Source: Lactobacillus pasteurii DSM 23907 = CRBIP 24.76 (GTDB lineage: Bacteria > Bacillota > Bacilli > Lactobacillales > Lactobacillaceae). Taken from it: 64,000 nt of DNA. Shown piece by piece: positions 42,492 through 51,477 of the stretch (positions are counted from its first letter, which is position 1; each line of letters starts with the position of its first letter). The DNA is taken from the NCBI RefSeq assembly GCF_000297025.1, contig NZ_CAKD01000013.1:62001-126000 (forward strand), written 5' to 3'. The position numbers and the translations under genes are program-made. The notes below the pieces were generated by a model, which saw nothing but the letters and a program-made list of their open reading frames with translations, ran no database searches and had not been told where the DNA came from.

Positions 42492-43496
42492 ATGAAAATT
42501 GCTTGTTACGGAGTTCGTCCTTTAGAAGAACCTTATTTTGAAAAATTGAACAAATATGGCTATGAATTGAAATTGATTCCTGAATATTTGAATCATGAAA
42601 ATGTAGTTTTGGCTGAAGGCTGCGATGCAGTCTTAGTTCGCGGCAACTGTGTCTGCGATCGTCAAAACCTTGAAAAATTCAAGTCATACGGTATTGATTG
42701 GGTCTTTACTAGAACTGTTGGTTTCAATCATTATGACTTAAAGGCTGCTAAGGAGCTAGGTATTTCAATTTCACGTGTACCTAACTACTCTCCATATGCC
42801 GTAAGCAACTTGGCTTTCACTATGGGAGTTAGCTTATATCGTCATGCTAGTCAAGCTGCCTTGAACATTTTGAATGGTGATTTCACGATGCACTCAGATT
42901 ACTTTGCTAGTGAATTCAACCGCTTGACTGTAGGTATCTATGGTGCCGGCAAGATTGGTGCAATCGAAGGCAAGATGTGGAAAGAACTTGGTGCTAAGGT
43001 AGTAGCTTATGATCCTTTCCCTTCTGATTTTGCGCGTCAATATGTAGAATTTGTTTCTGAAGATGAGTTGCTTGCACAAGCAGATATCGTTTCTATTCAC
43101 GTGCCATACTTCCCAGGCAAAAATGACAAGTTAGTCAATGCAGAATACTTGGGCAAGATGAAGCAAGGAGCAGTTTTGATCAATACTGCTAGAGGTGAAT
43201 TAGTTGATACCCACGAAGTAGTTCTTGCTTTGCAAAATAAGCACTTGGCAGCCTATGGTGCCGATGTGGTTCCAAGCGAAACTAAGATTATTGGACACAA
43301 GTTTGATAGTATCGAAGAAATCCCAGATCAAGATGTTCAAGATCTATTGAACTTGTACCCAAGAGTAATGCTTACCCCGCATATGGGTTCATTTACTGAG
43401 CCAGCACTAGAAGATATGATTTCAATTTCATATGAAAACTTCCATGAAATGCAAGAAACTGGTACAACTAAGAATGTAGTTGAATACAAGGGATAA
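42492..43496 (+). CDS. D-2-hydroxyacid dehydrogenase (D-lactate/D-hydroxyisocaproate type)
   Basis: 334 aa; AAAGGAGATTTTCAA before the ATG. NAD site VGIYGAGKIGAIEGKMWKEL (about 147-166), INTARGELVDTHEVV (catalytic Arg about 235) and LTPHMGSFTEPALEDM (catalytic His about 296). The usual Glu region reads GADVVPSETKI. It fits the D-LDH/HicDH subfamily of lactobacilli, which interconvert 2-keto acids and D-2-hydroxyacids with NADH. Second gene of the GntR-controlled unit, so probably a catabolic or substrate-specific enzyme rather than the main D-LDH. Confidence 0.88.
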   Translation: MKIACYGVRPLEEPYFEKLNKYGYELKLIPEYLNHENVVLAEGCDAVLVRGNCVCDRQNLEKFKSYGIDWVFTRTVGFNHYDLKAAKELGISISRVPNYSPYAVSNLAFTMGVSLYRHASQAALNILNGDFTMHSDYFASEFNRLTVGIYGAGKIGAIEGKMWKELGAKVVAYDPFPSDFARQYVEFVSEDELLAQADIVSIHVPYFPGKNDKLVNAEYLGKMKQGAVLINTARGELVDTHEVVLALQNKHLAAYGADVVPSETKIIGHKFDSIEEIPDQDVQDLLNLYPRVMLTPHMGSFTEPALEDMISISYENFHEMQETGTTKNVVEYKG

Positions 43497-43499
43497 AAA

Positions 43500-43525
43500 A
43501 TGCCAAAATATTGGCATAAAAATTT
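43500..43525 (+). terminator. Terminator of the AEC-dehydrogenase operon
   Basis: ATGCCAA-AATA-TTGGCAT followed by AAAAATTTTTT. Identical to the hairpin after rclA at 45024. Confidence 0.65.
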
Positions 43526-43540
43526 TTTCTTGAGAATAGG

Positions 43541-43608
43541 TGCTATAATAAGTCCGTATTCATAAAGAGAGGTCTAGAAGTCTGGCTTAACGGTTAGGCT
43601 TCTTTTTT
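43541..43608 (+). ncRNA. Candidate small RNA, copy 1
   Basis: An extended -10 (TGCTATAAT, 43541-43549) is followed by about 50 transcribed bases ending in a hairpin GAAGTCTGGC (43577-43586), loop TTAACG, GTTAGGCTTC (43593-43602) and T6. No start codon. A second copy of the unit, with compensating base changes in the stem, lies at 45079-45150. Could be a small RNA or, for this copy only, a leader of rclA. Confidence 0.5.
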
Positions 43609-43687
43609 AGTTTTGAGCAAAATATTTTACTTACTAAAAATAAGGGTGTATATTACTTTTATCAAGACAGTTAGTGAGGAAATTGCA

Positions 43688-45019
43688 ATGAAAAAATATC
43701 AAAACATTATCGTAGGTTTTGGCAAAGGCGGAAAGACTTTAGCTAAAACATTGGCAATGCAAGGCCAAGAAGTCTTAGTAATTGAACAATCAGATCAAAT
43801 GTACGGTGGCACTTGCATCAACATTGGTTGTTTGCCATCGAAAAATTTGATTATTAATGGCGAAAAAGGGATGCCTTTTAGTCAAGCTAGTGAAGCCAAG
43901 AGAGCATTGACCAGTAAACTAAGAAATAAGAATTATCACATGATTGCTGATTTAGAAACGGCGACAGTTCTTGATGGAAAAGCAAAGTTTACTAGCAATT
44001 ATGAACTAGAAGTAACGCAAAAAGACGGTAACAAACTTAAAGTTCAAGGAGAGAGAATTTTTATTAATACTGGGGCCACTCCAAGAATTTCCAAGATTGA
44101 TGGCTTGAAATTAAGTCAAAACATTGTAACTTCAAAAGAGGCCATGGATTGGGACGAAAAGCCAGCTAATTTAGGGATTATTGGAGCTGGTTATATTGGC
44201 CTAGAATTTGCTGGAATGTTTAATTCTTTTAATAGCAAAGTTACAGTAATTGATGGTCTAGCTCAAATTTTGTCTAAAGAAGATCAAGATGTCAGTGAAG
44301 CGGTTTTTCAAGATTTAACTGCAGCTGGTATTAACTTCAGACTTGATAGTAAAATTGAAAAAGTTGAAGACAGTCCAGCTGGCGTTAAAGTAACCTACCA
44401 GCAAGCTGGCGAAGTTAAGGAAGAGACTTTTGATAAATTATTGGTTGCAGCTGGAAGAAAAGCTAATACTCAGGATCTTGGGATAGAAAATACCGACATA
44501 GAATTAACAGAATACGGTGCAATTAAAGTTGATAATAAATTAAGAACCAATGTAGCTAATATTTGGGCGTTAGGTGATGTTAACGGCGGTCCTCAATTTA
44601 CGTATATTTCTTTAGATGATTTCAGAATTGTGAAAGATCAATTGCTAGGAAATGGAGAGCGGTCAACTAAGGATCGTGAATTTGTCCCATATACAGCCTT
44701 TATTACGCCACCACTATCAGCTGTAGGAATGAAAGAGCACGAAGCTAAAGCAGCTGGCTATGACATCAAGGTTTATAAGCTAATGGCTAGTGGCATTCCA
44801 AAGGCTCACGTGGCAGGGGATGCAAGAGGATTATATAAAGTGATCGTTGATCAAAAGACCAAGCAAATTCTTGGTGCGACGATTTATGGTTTGGAATCTC
44901 ACGAGGTAATCAATTTAATTAGCCTAGTCATGAAACTCAAAGCCCCATACACAGTTTTAAGAGACATGATTTACACTCATCCTACAATGGCAGAAGCCTT
45001 AAATGATCTCTTGAATTAA
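43688..45019 (+). CDS. rclA: RclA-like flavoprotein disulfide reductase
   Basis: 443 aa from the ATG at 43688 (GTGAGG upstream). FAD-binding IIVGFGKGGKTLAKTLA, redox pair CINIGC in YGGTCINIGCLPSKNLI (Cys 43 and 48), NAD-binding GIIGAGYIGLEFAGMF, and ALGDVNGGPQFTYISLDDF. The K-Y-Q-x-I-I-V-G-F-G-K-x-G-K-T-L-A opening, LRNKN and THP-x-M-x-E-x-L-N-D-L pattern are those of RclA, known from enteric bacteria and lactobacilli as a protein against reactive chlorine/copper stress. No RclR regulator nearby. Flanked by the two small-RNA-like units. Confidence 0.85.
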   Translation: MKKYQNIIVGFGKGGKTLAKTLAMQGQEVLVIEQSDQMYGGTCINIGCLPSKNLIINGEKGMPFSQASEAKRALTSKLRNKNYHMIADLETATVLDGKAKFTSNYELEVTQKDGNKLKVQGERIFINTGATPRISKIDGLKLSQNIVTSKEAMDWDEKPANLGIIGAGYIGLEFAGMFNSFNSKVTVIDGLAQILSKEDQDVSEAVFQDLTAAGINFRLDSKIEKVEDSPAGVKVTYQQAGEVKEETFDKLLVAAGRKANTQDLGIENTDIELTEYGAIKVDNKLRTNVANIWALGDVNGGPQFTYISLDDFRIVKDQLLGNGERSTKDREFVPYTAFITPPLSAVGMKEHEAKAAGYDIKVYKLMASGIPKAHVAGDARGLYKVIVDQKTKQILGATIYGLESHEVINLISLVMKLKAPYTVLRDMIYTHPTMAEALNDLLN

Positions 45020-45023
45020 AAAA

Positions 45024-45053
45024 ATGCCAAAATATTGGCATAAAAATTTTTAT
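45024..45053 (+). terminator. rclA terminator
   Basis: ATGCCAA-AATA-TTGGCAT followed by AAAAATTTTT, the same hairpin as at 43500. Confidence 0.65.
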
Positions 45054-45078
45054 TTATAAATTTTTTATTCGAAATTAG

Positions 45079-45150
45079 TGCTATAATACAACTGATGTGT
45101 GTTCTAAAAATAAAACCGGAGTCTAGCTTAACAGCTAGACTTCTTTTTTT
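45079..45150 (+). ncRNA. Candidate small RNA, copy 2
   Basis: Extended -10 TGCTATAAT (45079-45087), about 55 transcribed bases, then GGAGTCTAGC (45118-45127), loop TTAACA, GCTAGACTTC (45134-45143) and T7. Unlike copy 1 it is followed by a convergent gene, so it is not the leader of any gene; this favours a free-standing RNA. Confidence 0.55.
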
Positions 45151-45156
45151 AAATTT

Positions 45157-45203
45157 AAAGCGCTAGTATTGTCCGTTATCAGGCGGTGCAATACTAGCGC
45201 TTT
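45157..45203. terminator. Terminator of fhs-folT
   Basis: AAAGCGCTAGTATTG pairs perfectly with CAATACTAGCGCTTT (15 bp) around a 17-base loop; T run on the minus strand. Confidence 0.8.
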
Positions 45204-45208
45204 ATTTA

Positions 45209-45736
45209 TTATTTGATGAAGTCCTTAACTTTAGTTCGACTAATTTCTTGTAAAACAAAGTAGGTCACAATCATTTGAATCCAAGGAACGATTGTTTCCT
45301 TAGGGATGCGCTGCAAAAGCGCAGCAGTAAAGTTAACATTGTACATCATATGGATCCACAAGGTATTCATTCCGATATTTACAACAATTGTCACAATAAT
45401 CGTGGCTGCAATAACGCGCCAGATTTTAACGGGCTTCTTGTAGAAAAAGAGCCCATAAATTAAAGGACCAGCCATGGCTGAAAGGGTGAAACCAAAGAAG
45501 AAGCCACCCTGGTTGCCGAAAATAGCAGAAGCAACTAAATCGCTGACTCCTCCGCCGACCGCTCCCCAGATTGGGCCGAAGATGTAGCCTAACATTACGC
45601 TTCCGATAAAGCCTAGACCTACTTGGACAAAGGCTGGACCAAAGGAAAACTTGCCTAAAATGATTTTAATAGCAACGATAATTCCTAGTAAAACTAATTT
45701 TTGCAATTCAGTGCTCGAAATTGTTTTTGTTTTCAT
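45209..45736 (-). CDS. folT: ECF transporter S component, probably folate (FolT)
   Basis: 175 aa from the ATG at 45736. Five to six hydrophobic helices: LVLLGIIVAIKIILGKFSFG, PAFVQVGLGFIGSVMLGYIF, GPIWGAVGGGVSDLVASAIF, then FGFTLSAMAGPLIYGLFF. S components confer substrate specificity on ECF-type vitamin importers; folate is chosen because the gene follows fhs by 18 bases and ILGKFSFGPAFVQVGLGF fits FolT. The AAT energising module is not in the window. Confidence 0.8.
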   Translation of the reverse strand: MKTKTISSTELQKLVLLGIIVAIKIILGKFSFGPAFVQVGLGFIGSVMLGYIFGPIWGAVGGGVSDLVASAIFGNQGGFFFGFTLSAMAGPLIYGLFFYKKPVKIWRVIAATIIVTIVVNIGMNTLWIHMMYNVNFTAALLQRIPKETIVPWIQMIVTYFVLQEISRTKVKDFIK

Positions 45737-45754
45737 GATGATCACTCTTTCCCA

Positions 45755-47431
45755 CTAGAATAATCCGCTAATTGTACCGTTATTATCAACGTCGATGTCT
45801 AAAGCTGCTGGATGCTTAGGCAGACCCGGCATGTCCAAAATGTGGCCAGTTGTAACAACGATAAAGCCAGCACCATTTTTCAAACTTAAATTCTTAACAT
45901 GAAGCGTAAAGTCTGTTGGTGCACCTAAAATCTTAGCATTATCAGAGAAAGAATATTGAGTCTTGGCAATGATTACTGGTAGTTTATCCTTGCCCATCTT
46001 CTCTAACTCAAGCATTTGACTTTGAGCTTTTTCGCTATATTCAACCTTGGTTGCGTGGTAGATTCGCTTGGCAATTTTTTCAATCTTAGTAGTGATTGAA
46101 TCGGATTCTTGATAACTTGGAACAATATCAGTTGAAGTTTGATCAGCTAAGGCAACTAATTTTCTAGCAGCTTCAACTCCGCCCTTAGAGCCTTGGGTGT
46201 GGTAGTCGACAACTTCAACAGGCAGGCCTTGGCTTTGAATCAAATCCTTTAATAAGGCTAGTTCAGCGTCAGTGTCAGAAGCAAAGCGGTTGATTACAAC
46301 TAAGACTGGCAAATTATATGAGCGCATATTGTTCATATGGCGTTCTAGATTCTTGAAGCCTTCGCGCAAGGAGTCAAGGTTTTCGTCATTTAGATGCTCA
46401 ACAGTACCCTCAGCTTGGTATTTAAGTGCTCTGACAGTTGCGACAACAACTGCAGCATCAGGCTTTTTATCGAGCTTGGTAGAAACAAAGTCCATGAACT
46501 TTTGTCCACCTAGGTCACTACCAAAGCCAGCTTCAGTCAAGACATAGTCGCTTAAGTGGAGGGCAAGGTTAGTTGCCATAATTGAGTTGGCACCGTGAGC
46601 AATGTTAGCAAAAGGTCCACCGTGTACCAAAGCAGGGGTATGTTCGATTGTTTGGACTAAGTTTGGCTTTAAGGCGTTAGCTAATAAAGCCGCAATAGCA
46701 CCTTGGAAACCTAATTGCTTAACAAAAATAGGCTCATCGTTAATTGAATAACCCACCAGCATATCGCCGACGCGTCTCTTCAAGTCATTGATGTCTTTTG
46801 CTAGGCACAAAATAGCCATCAATTCATTAGCAACCGTAATCGCAAAGCTGCTTTCGTGTTCAATACCATTGAATTTAGACCCTTGACCAAGCGTAATTTT
46901 ACGCAAAGTACGGTCATTTACGTCGATCCCGCGCTTAAGCAAAATGCGGTTAGAGTCAAGTTGCAAGCTGTTGTCTTGATAAATGTAGTTATCGACTAAG
47001 GCTGCTAGAGTATCGATTGCGGCAGTCAAAGCGTGCATATCACCAGTAAAGTGAAGATTAATATCTTCCATTGGGATGATTTGCGCCATACCACCACCAG
47101 TAGCACCACCTTTAAGACCAAAAACAGGTCCCATTGATGGTTCTCTTAAGGCAATCATCGTCTTCTTATGTAATTGATTATTAATGGCATCCCCAAGACC
47201 GATTGTCATTGTGGATTTGCCTTCGCCAGCAGGAGTTGGGGAAATAGAAGTAACAAAAATAAGCTTTCCTAGATGCTTATTAGCCCGAATGCGATTAATC
47301 GCTTCCCAACTTATCTTTGCTTTATCACGACCGTATGGTTCTAGATCATTCGGCTTTAGCTCAACCTTTGCGGCAATTTCTTCAATCGGCAACTTTTCTG
47401 CTGCCTCTGCAATCTGAATATCTGATTTCAT
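45755..47431 (-). CDS. fhs: Formate-tetrahydrofolate ligase
   Basis: 558 aa from the ATG at 47431 (AAAAGGTGAG upstream; the GTG at 47440 lies within the site). Makes 10-formyl-THF from formate, THF and ATP. P-loop-like [55 protein letters not shown] and [20 protein letters not shown] are family signatures. First gene of the fhs-folT pair. No THF riboswitch was recognised in the leader. Confidence 0.96.
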   Translation of the reverse strand: MKSDIQIAEAAEKLPIEEIAAKVELKPNDLEPYGRDKAKISWEAINRIRANKHLGKLIFVTSISPTPAGEGKSTMTIGLGDAINNQLHKKTMIALREPSMGPVFGLKGGATGGGMAQIIPMEDINLHFTGDMHALTAAIDTLAALVDNYIYQDNSLQLDSNRILLKRGIDVNDRTLRKITLGQGSKFNGIEHESSFAITVANELMAILCLAKDINDLKRRVGDMLVGYSINDEPIFVKQLGFQGAIAALLANALKPNLVQTIEHTPALVHGGPFANIAHGANSIMATNLALHLSDYVLTEAGFGSDLGGQKFMDFVSTKLDKKPDAAVVVATVRALKYQAEGTVEHLNDENLDSLREGFKNLERHMNNMRSYNLPVLVVINRFASDTDAELALLKDLIQSQGLPVEVVDYHTQGSKGGVEAARKLVALADQTSTDIVPSYQESDSITTKIEKIAKRIYHATKVEYSEKAQSQMLELEKMGKDKLPVIIAKTQYSFSDNAKILGAPTDFTLHVKNLSLKNGAGFIVVTTGHILDMPGLPKHPAALDIDVDNNGTISGLF

Positions 47432-47539
47432 GTTGCTCACCTTTTTCTATTTAAATGTCATCTTAAATCAATGGGTTGAAAATAAAGCTCGATCTTAGAA
47501 TTTAGGTCATCCTTTCTGCACTTGTAAGTCAATAAAATG

Positions 47540-47568
47540 ATCATAGTTAATTTTATAAATGATGTCAA
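47540..47568 (-). promoter_or_regulatory. fhs promoter
   Basis: Minus strand TTGACA (47568-47563), 17-base spacer, TATGAT (47545-47540), leaving a leader of about 100 bases before fhs. Confidence 0.8.
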
Positions 47569-47587
47569 GCATTGAAACTTGGCAGCC

Positions 47588-47616
47588 AAAAAAGAGCCGA
47601 ATTTTCATTCGACTCA
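47588..47616 (-). terminator. Terminator of the membrane protein gene
   Basis: GAGTCGAA-TGAAAA-TTCGGCTC followed by T6 on the minus strand, eight bases after the stop. Confidence 0.8.
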
Positions 47617-47623
47617 AAAATAA

Positions 47624-49381
47624 TTATTTTAGATTTTTATTTTCAAAATTAGCAATATTGCCTAGACTTTGGCCATCAACAATATTTGCCTTAAAGCTGA
47701 CCTTGTCGCCAGATCGAAGCAAGTTGGCACTAGCGAAATCATCCGTGTTGATCGTATAGATCGTCTTGCTATTTTTAAGGGTGAACATTACTCGGTGTGA
47801 ATCCGACAAAATTGCTACTCGGTCGACGCTGCCTGAGCGTTTAACCCATTTGCTGCCAGGGGTATTTTGCGCAGTAGCTCCGCTATTAACCAAAGATTGG
47901 CGGAAGCGTTCAAGGGCAATAGTAGGAGTGTTGCCGCTGCCATAGATACTTTGATTTGATGCATCTAGATAGTAGTAGTCGCGGATAGCGCTAGTTGAAT
48001 CTAGAATAGTCATCACCCAAGTTGGTCTGCCATTGATATTGTATAAAATTGGCATATTGGCCTTCCATTGCTGGGCCTTGTAGTCTTGGTCGGCATTATT
48101 TTTGGCGCCGGTAGAATCCATGATGTTGTTAGCTGAATAGAAGGTGAGCTGGCCACTACGGGCGTTAATCATTGAATAGCCTAGAGCAGAATCAGAACCA
48201 GTCTTATCAGTGGTAAAGTCGCTGAAGTAGCTGATGGTACCATTTTGATTGAAAACAGAGGTAACGCCATTTTCCACTCCATTGCCGGTTGGCTTCATTA
48301 CGCCAGTCTTGCCAAAGTAGCGATTCCAAAAGCCATTGCGATAAATACCAAAATCCCAGTTAATATGGTTGGCGATGCCAGTAGTAATCCCTTCATCAAT
48401 AAATTTAGGCAAATGATCTAGCGAATATTTATTAACTTTACCTGTTTCGGCATCCATCACAGCTACATAGAGCTTTTGGTAATTTACTCGATGGCTGAGA
48501 AATTCTGATTTATAAATTGTTTCTACCCAAAATGGCTTGCCTTCATCGTTAATTTCAAGCTGTGGGTCATCTAGGCTTAGCCAGTTAACGGCATGGCGGT
48601 AGATTTGCCGCTCAGCATCTAAGTTGAAGTAGGCACTAGTAGCGTATTTGTATGGCTTTTTGACAAAATGTGGTGTCGCATTTTGCTTAGTGGCATCAAT
48701 GATAAAGTAGCCGGGAATTTCTTTGGCCTTCATCATTTCAAAGAAGCCATTGTATTCAATTGGAATTACGTAGACTGGTTTGCCACGATAAAATTGTGCC
48801 TGCACATTTTTAGAAATTGAAAAATATTGACTGTTTGGAATATCGCTAGAAGCCTTCTTGACCCGGTTGATAACTGTCTTAGGGGCTAAGGCAATTGGAG
48901 TTTCGCCCTTTTTAAAGGTTGGAGCTTGGGTACTTTTTGAAAAAGTCTTTTGGATGGAATTCCAAGTTGGCTTAACCGACATAAAAGAATAAATTTGTCC
49001 GCCAATGCTGACGATTGCCAAAATAGTCAAGACTAAAGCAATAACTTTGCCAGATAGGCCTGTTTTTGTTTTTGCTACGTGGGGATGCTCACCATTTTTA
49101 AGTTGCCGAAGCTTTTTCTTCAAGCGAGCCGACTTATCAATTAGGAAGTTAACGCTGCCTAGCAGCAGGTAAATTATGGTCCAGATGAAATTTCCACTAA
49201 GAATGCTCAGTAAATTTCTTGATGGTAAGAAAAAGTATACATAAATATAAGCGATAAGTATTAAAACTAAGCTCCTAATGATATGCTTTTTCAAGGCTGG
49301 ACGATTATCACGTAAGTAGTAACAACTAGCAAGCGCTAGTATAATTGGAAAAGCTAGATAACTAGCCAATACTTGAATCAT
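47624..49381 (-). CDS. Large membrane-anchored protein of unknown function
   Basis: 585 aa. Four hydrophobic segments in the first 140 residues (FPIILALASCYYL, LVLILIAYIYVYFFL, FIWTIIYLLLGSVNFLI, VIALVLTILAIVSIGGQIYS), then about 440 extracytoplasmic residues. The outer part has repeated Tyr/Trp-rich beta-type stretches (PVYVIPIEYNGFFEMM, KPFWVETIYKSEFLSHRV, RPTWVMTILDSTSAIRDYYY) and ends in a small OB-like domain (DKVSFKANIVDGQSLGNI). I do not recognise the family. Single gene; no start alternative was found better than the first ATG. Confidence 0.65.
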   Translation of the reverse strand: MIQVLASYLAFPIILALASCYYLRDNRPALKKHIIRSLVLILIAYIYVYFFLPSRNLLSILSGNFIWTIIYLLLGSVNFLIDKSARLKKKLRQLKNGEHPHVAKTKTGLSGKVIALVLTILAIVSIGGQIYSFMSVKPTWNSIQKTFSKSTQAPTFKKGETPIALAPKTVINRVKKASSDIPNSQYFSISKNVQAQFYRGKPVYVIPIEYNGFFEMMKAKEIPGYFIIDATKQNATPHFVKKPYKYATSAYFNLDAERQIYRHAVNWLSLDDPQLEINDEGKPFWVETIYKSEFLSHRVNYQKLYVAVMDAETGKVNKYSLDHLPKFIDEGITTGIANHINWDFGIYRNGFWNRYFGKTGVMKPTGNGVENGVTSVFNQNGTISYFSDFTTDKTGSDSALGYSMINARSGQLTFYSANNIMDSTGAKNNADQDYKAQQWKANMPILYNINGRPTWVMTILDSTSAIRDYYYLDASNQSIYGSGNTPTIALERFRQSLVNSGATAQNTPGSKWVKRSGSVDRVAILSDSHRVMFTLKNSKTIYTINTDDFASANLLRSGDKVSFKANIVDGQSLGNIANFENKNLK

Positions 49382-49548
49382 AAAATAACCTTTCTTTTTA
49401 AATATCCATATTCAATATATTCTATATTATATTATTGGTGATAAATAAAAGCTAGCAAAATTCATCTCAAAAAATATTTGACAGATAAAATAATTAGCGT
49501 TAGACTCACTTACATAAGATAAGCAAAAAGAAAAGGAGATGAACTGAC

Positions 49549-49656
49549 ATGTTGGCACACGCTATGCAAATGCAAAAAAGAACTGTGGAATGTTGTTGTA
49601 CTAGCAACATCTTTTTTGGCGTGCTCAATGTGCAGAACATCTCTACTTGTAGTTAA
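49549..49656 (+). CDS. Cysteine-rich leader peptide (35 aa) of oppA
   Basis: 35 codons with an excellent ribosome-binding site (AAAAGGAGATG). It begins MLAHAMQMQKRTVE, continues with three consecutive Cys codons (TGT TGT TGT, codons 15-17) and has a fourth near the end (codon 34). The Cys codons lie within a terminator-like hairpin (49590-49617), and a strong terminator follows at 49689 before oppA. Most simply a leader peptide whose translation senses charged tRNA-Cys. No homologous protein is recognised. Confidence 0.7.
   Translation: MLAHAMQMQKRTVECCCTSNIFFGVLNVQNISTCS
49590..49617 (+). promoter_or_regulatory. Attenuator hairpin overlapping the Cys codons
   Basis: ATGTTG (49590-49595) pairs with CAACAT (49605-49610) and is followed by CTTTTTT. 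The 5' arm and loop are made of the Cys codons, so a ribosome stalled there would block the hairpin and allow read-through. Confidence 0.5.
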
Positions 49657-49688
49657 TTACGATTAGTATTAATTCGATTAATATAAGT

Positions 49689-49730
49689 GACCGAGTTGTG
49701 TCCGATTGAGGCGCAGCTCGGTCTTTTTTT
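49689..49730 (+). terminator. Strong terminator between leader peptide and oppA
   Basis: GACCGAGTTGTG pairs with CGCAGCTCGGTC (12 bp with two or three wobbles), then T7. It lies 27 bases before the oppA start, so oppA needs read-through; just upstream ATTAAT-TCG-ATTAAT (49668-49682) can form a competing small hairpin. Confidence 0.85.
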
Positions 49731-49756
49731 GCTTTTAGAAAGTTAGAGGTTAGAAA

Positions 49757-51397
49757 ATGAAGAAATTTAGGTCCATTGTTGCCGGGTTAGCAGTTGTTTC
49801 AGTCGCATTGCTTCTTGCGGCATGTGGCAAAAAAAGTGGCCAAAGCCAAAGTAATGATAAAGTACTAAATCTTAGCACCACTGCAGTACTAGACACGATT
49901 GACATCAGTAAGTCGACGGGGTATGGACAAACAGGCAATGTCTTTGAAAGTTTTTACCGTTTGGGCAAAGATGGTAAGCCTACTGCAGGACTTGCTAAGA
50001 GCGGCGAAGTTTCCAAAGATGGTTTGACTTGGACTTTTAAGTTAAGGGATGCTAAGTGGTCAAATGGTGATCCGATCACTGCTCAAGACTTTGTTTATTC
50101 TTGGAGAAGAAGTTTGAGCCCTAAGACTGCTTCGCCATATGCATATCTTTTCTCAGGCGTTAAGAACGCTGATGCGATCGTAGCAGACAAAAAGTCTCCT
50201 GATAGTATTGGCATTTCTGCTCCAGACTCACACACTGTAGTAGTCAAGCTTGAGCGTCCAATTGCCTACTTCAAAGTGTTAATGGCATATCCTTTGTTTG
50301 GGCCACAAAATCAAAAGGTAGTTGAAAAATACGGCAAAAAGTATGCTACTAAGGCCCAATATCAAGTTTATTCAGGACCATTTGTCATTAAGAATTGGAA
50401 TGGCACTAATGACACTTGGGACTTTATCAAAAATAAGAATTACTGGGATAAGAAGGTAGTCAAGCTCGATAAGATTTCTTACCAAGTTGTCAAATCAACT
50501 AACACTGGCTATCAATTATTTGAACAAGGCAAGCTTGATTTGACGCCACTTTCTAGCGAGCAAGTTAAGAATTTGAAGTCTAACTCAGCTTTTACTTCTT
50601 ATCCTTACTCACTAGTTAGATTCCTGCTATATAACTTCAAGGATAGCAATAGCTTGAACCGCAAGGCTTTGAATAATAGGAACATTCGTTTGGCCTTGTC
50701 CTTAGCAATTGACAGAAATATTGTAACTAAGAAGGTTTTGGGCAATGGTTCGACTTTGCCAACTGGTTTTGTAGCTAGCGATTTGGCCACTAATCCCAAG
50801 ACTGGCGTTGATTTTGCTAAGTCACAGGCTGTTAAGAATACAGTCAGCTATAATCCTACTTTAGCCAAGAAGTACTGGCGCCAAGGACTAAAGGAAATTG
50901 GTGCTAAGTCATTGACTTTCAATCTTTTGTCTTCTAATGAAGAAAGCGACAGCGATCAGTTGACTCAATATCTTCAATCTCAATGGATGAAAGTTTTGTC
51001 AGGCCTAAAGATTAATGTAACCAATATCCCTGATAAGGCAACTAATGCTAAAGCCCAAAATGGCTACTTCGATATTTACTTGTCTCACTGGGGCGGCGAT
51101 TTCAACGATCCAATGACCTTTATGCAAATTCCGATGACCGGGACTTCCTATAATTATGGCAAATGGTCAAGTCAGGCATATGATAGTTTAGTTAAGCAAG
51201 CTCAAAACCAAGATGCCAATAATGTAGAGAAGCGTTGGCAAGATTTGGTTAAAGCTGCGCAAATTGTTAACAGTCAGCAGGCAATTACGCCAATTTACCA
51301 ACAAACAACAGCTTACTTGCAAAACAAGCGAGTCCATGGAATTATTCACAACACTGCCGGAACCCAGTGGAGCTATAAGTACGCTTATATCAAATAA
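49757..51397 (+). CDS. oppA: Peptide-binding lipoprotein OppA (SBP family 5)
   Basis: 546 aa. Lipoprotein signal with lipobox LLAAC (Cys 23). SBP_bac_5 features: LDTIDISKSTGYGQTGNVFE, GLTWTFKLRDAKWSNGDPIT, AQDFVYSWRRSLSPKTASPY, DFIKNKNYWDKKVVKL. Captures oligopeptides outside the membrane for an Opp ABC permease, whose genes are not here, so it is an orphan receptor. The Cys leader upstream suggests a role in supplying cysteine-containing peptides or a related sulfur source (inference). A truncated paralogue with a T-box lies at 2243. Confidence 0.92.
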   Translation: MKKFRSIVAGLAVVSVALLLAACGKKSGQSQSNDKVLNLSTTAVLDTIDISKSTGYGQTGNVFESFYRLGKDGKPTAGLAKSGEVSKDGLTWTFKLRDAKWSNGDPITAQDFVYSWRRSLSPKTASPYAYLFSGVKNADAIVADKKSPDSIGISAPDSHTVVVKLERPIAYFKVLMAYPLFGPQNQKVVEKYGKKYATKAQYQVYSGPFVIKNWNGTNDTWDFIKNKNYWDKKVVKLDKISYQVVKSTNTGYQLFEQGKLDLTPLSSEQVKNLKSNSAFTSYPYSLVRFLLYNFKDSNSLNRKALNNRNIRLALSLAIDRNIVTKKVLGNGSTLPTGFVASDLATNPKTGVDFAKSQAVKNTVSYNPTLAKKYWRQGLKEIGAKSLTFNLLSSNEESDSDQLTQYLQSQWMKVLSGLKINVTNIPDKATNAKAQNGYFDIYLSHWGGDFNDPMTFMQIPMTGTSYNYGKWSSQAYDSLVKQAQNQDANNVEKRWQDLVKAAQIVNSQQAITPIYQQTTAYLQNKRVHGIIHNTAGTQWSYKYAYIK

Positions 51398-51477
51398 GTT
51401 TGCTGGCGGATCTTTGAACTGAAAGTAATTGTTTTTGCTAGTACCAAAGGTTAAAATACTAACTGAGGTACATGAAA

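Noticed and set aside
47432-47545. THF riboswitch in the fhs-folT leader
   Set aside because: The conserved core could not be found in the roughly 100-base leader; only a promoter and ribosome-binding site are visible.
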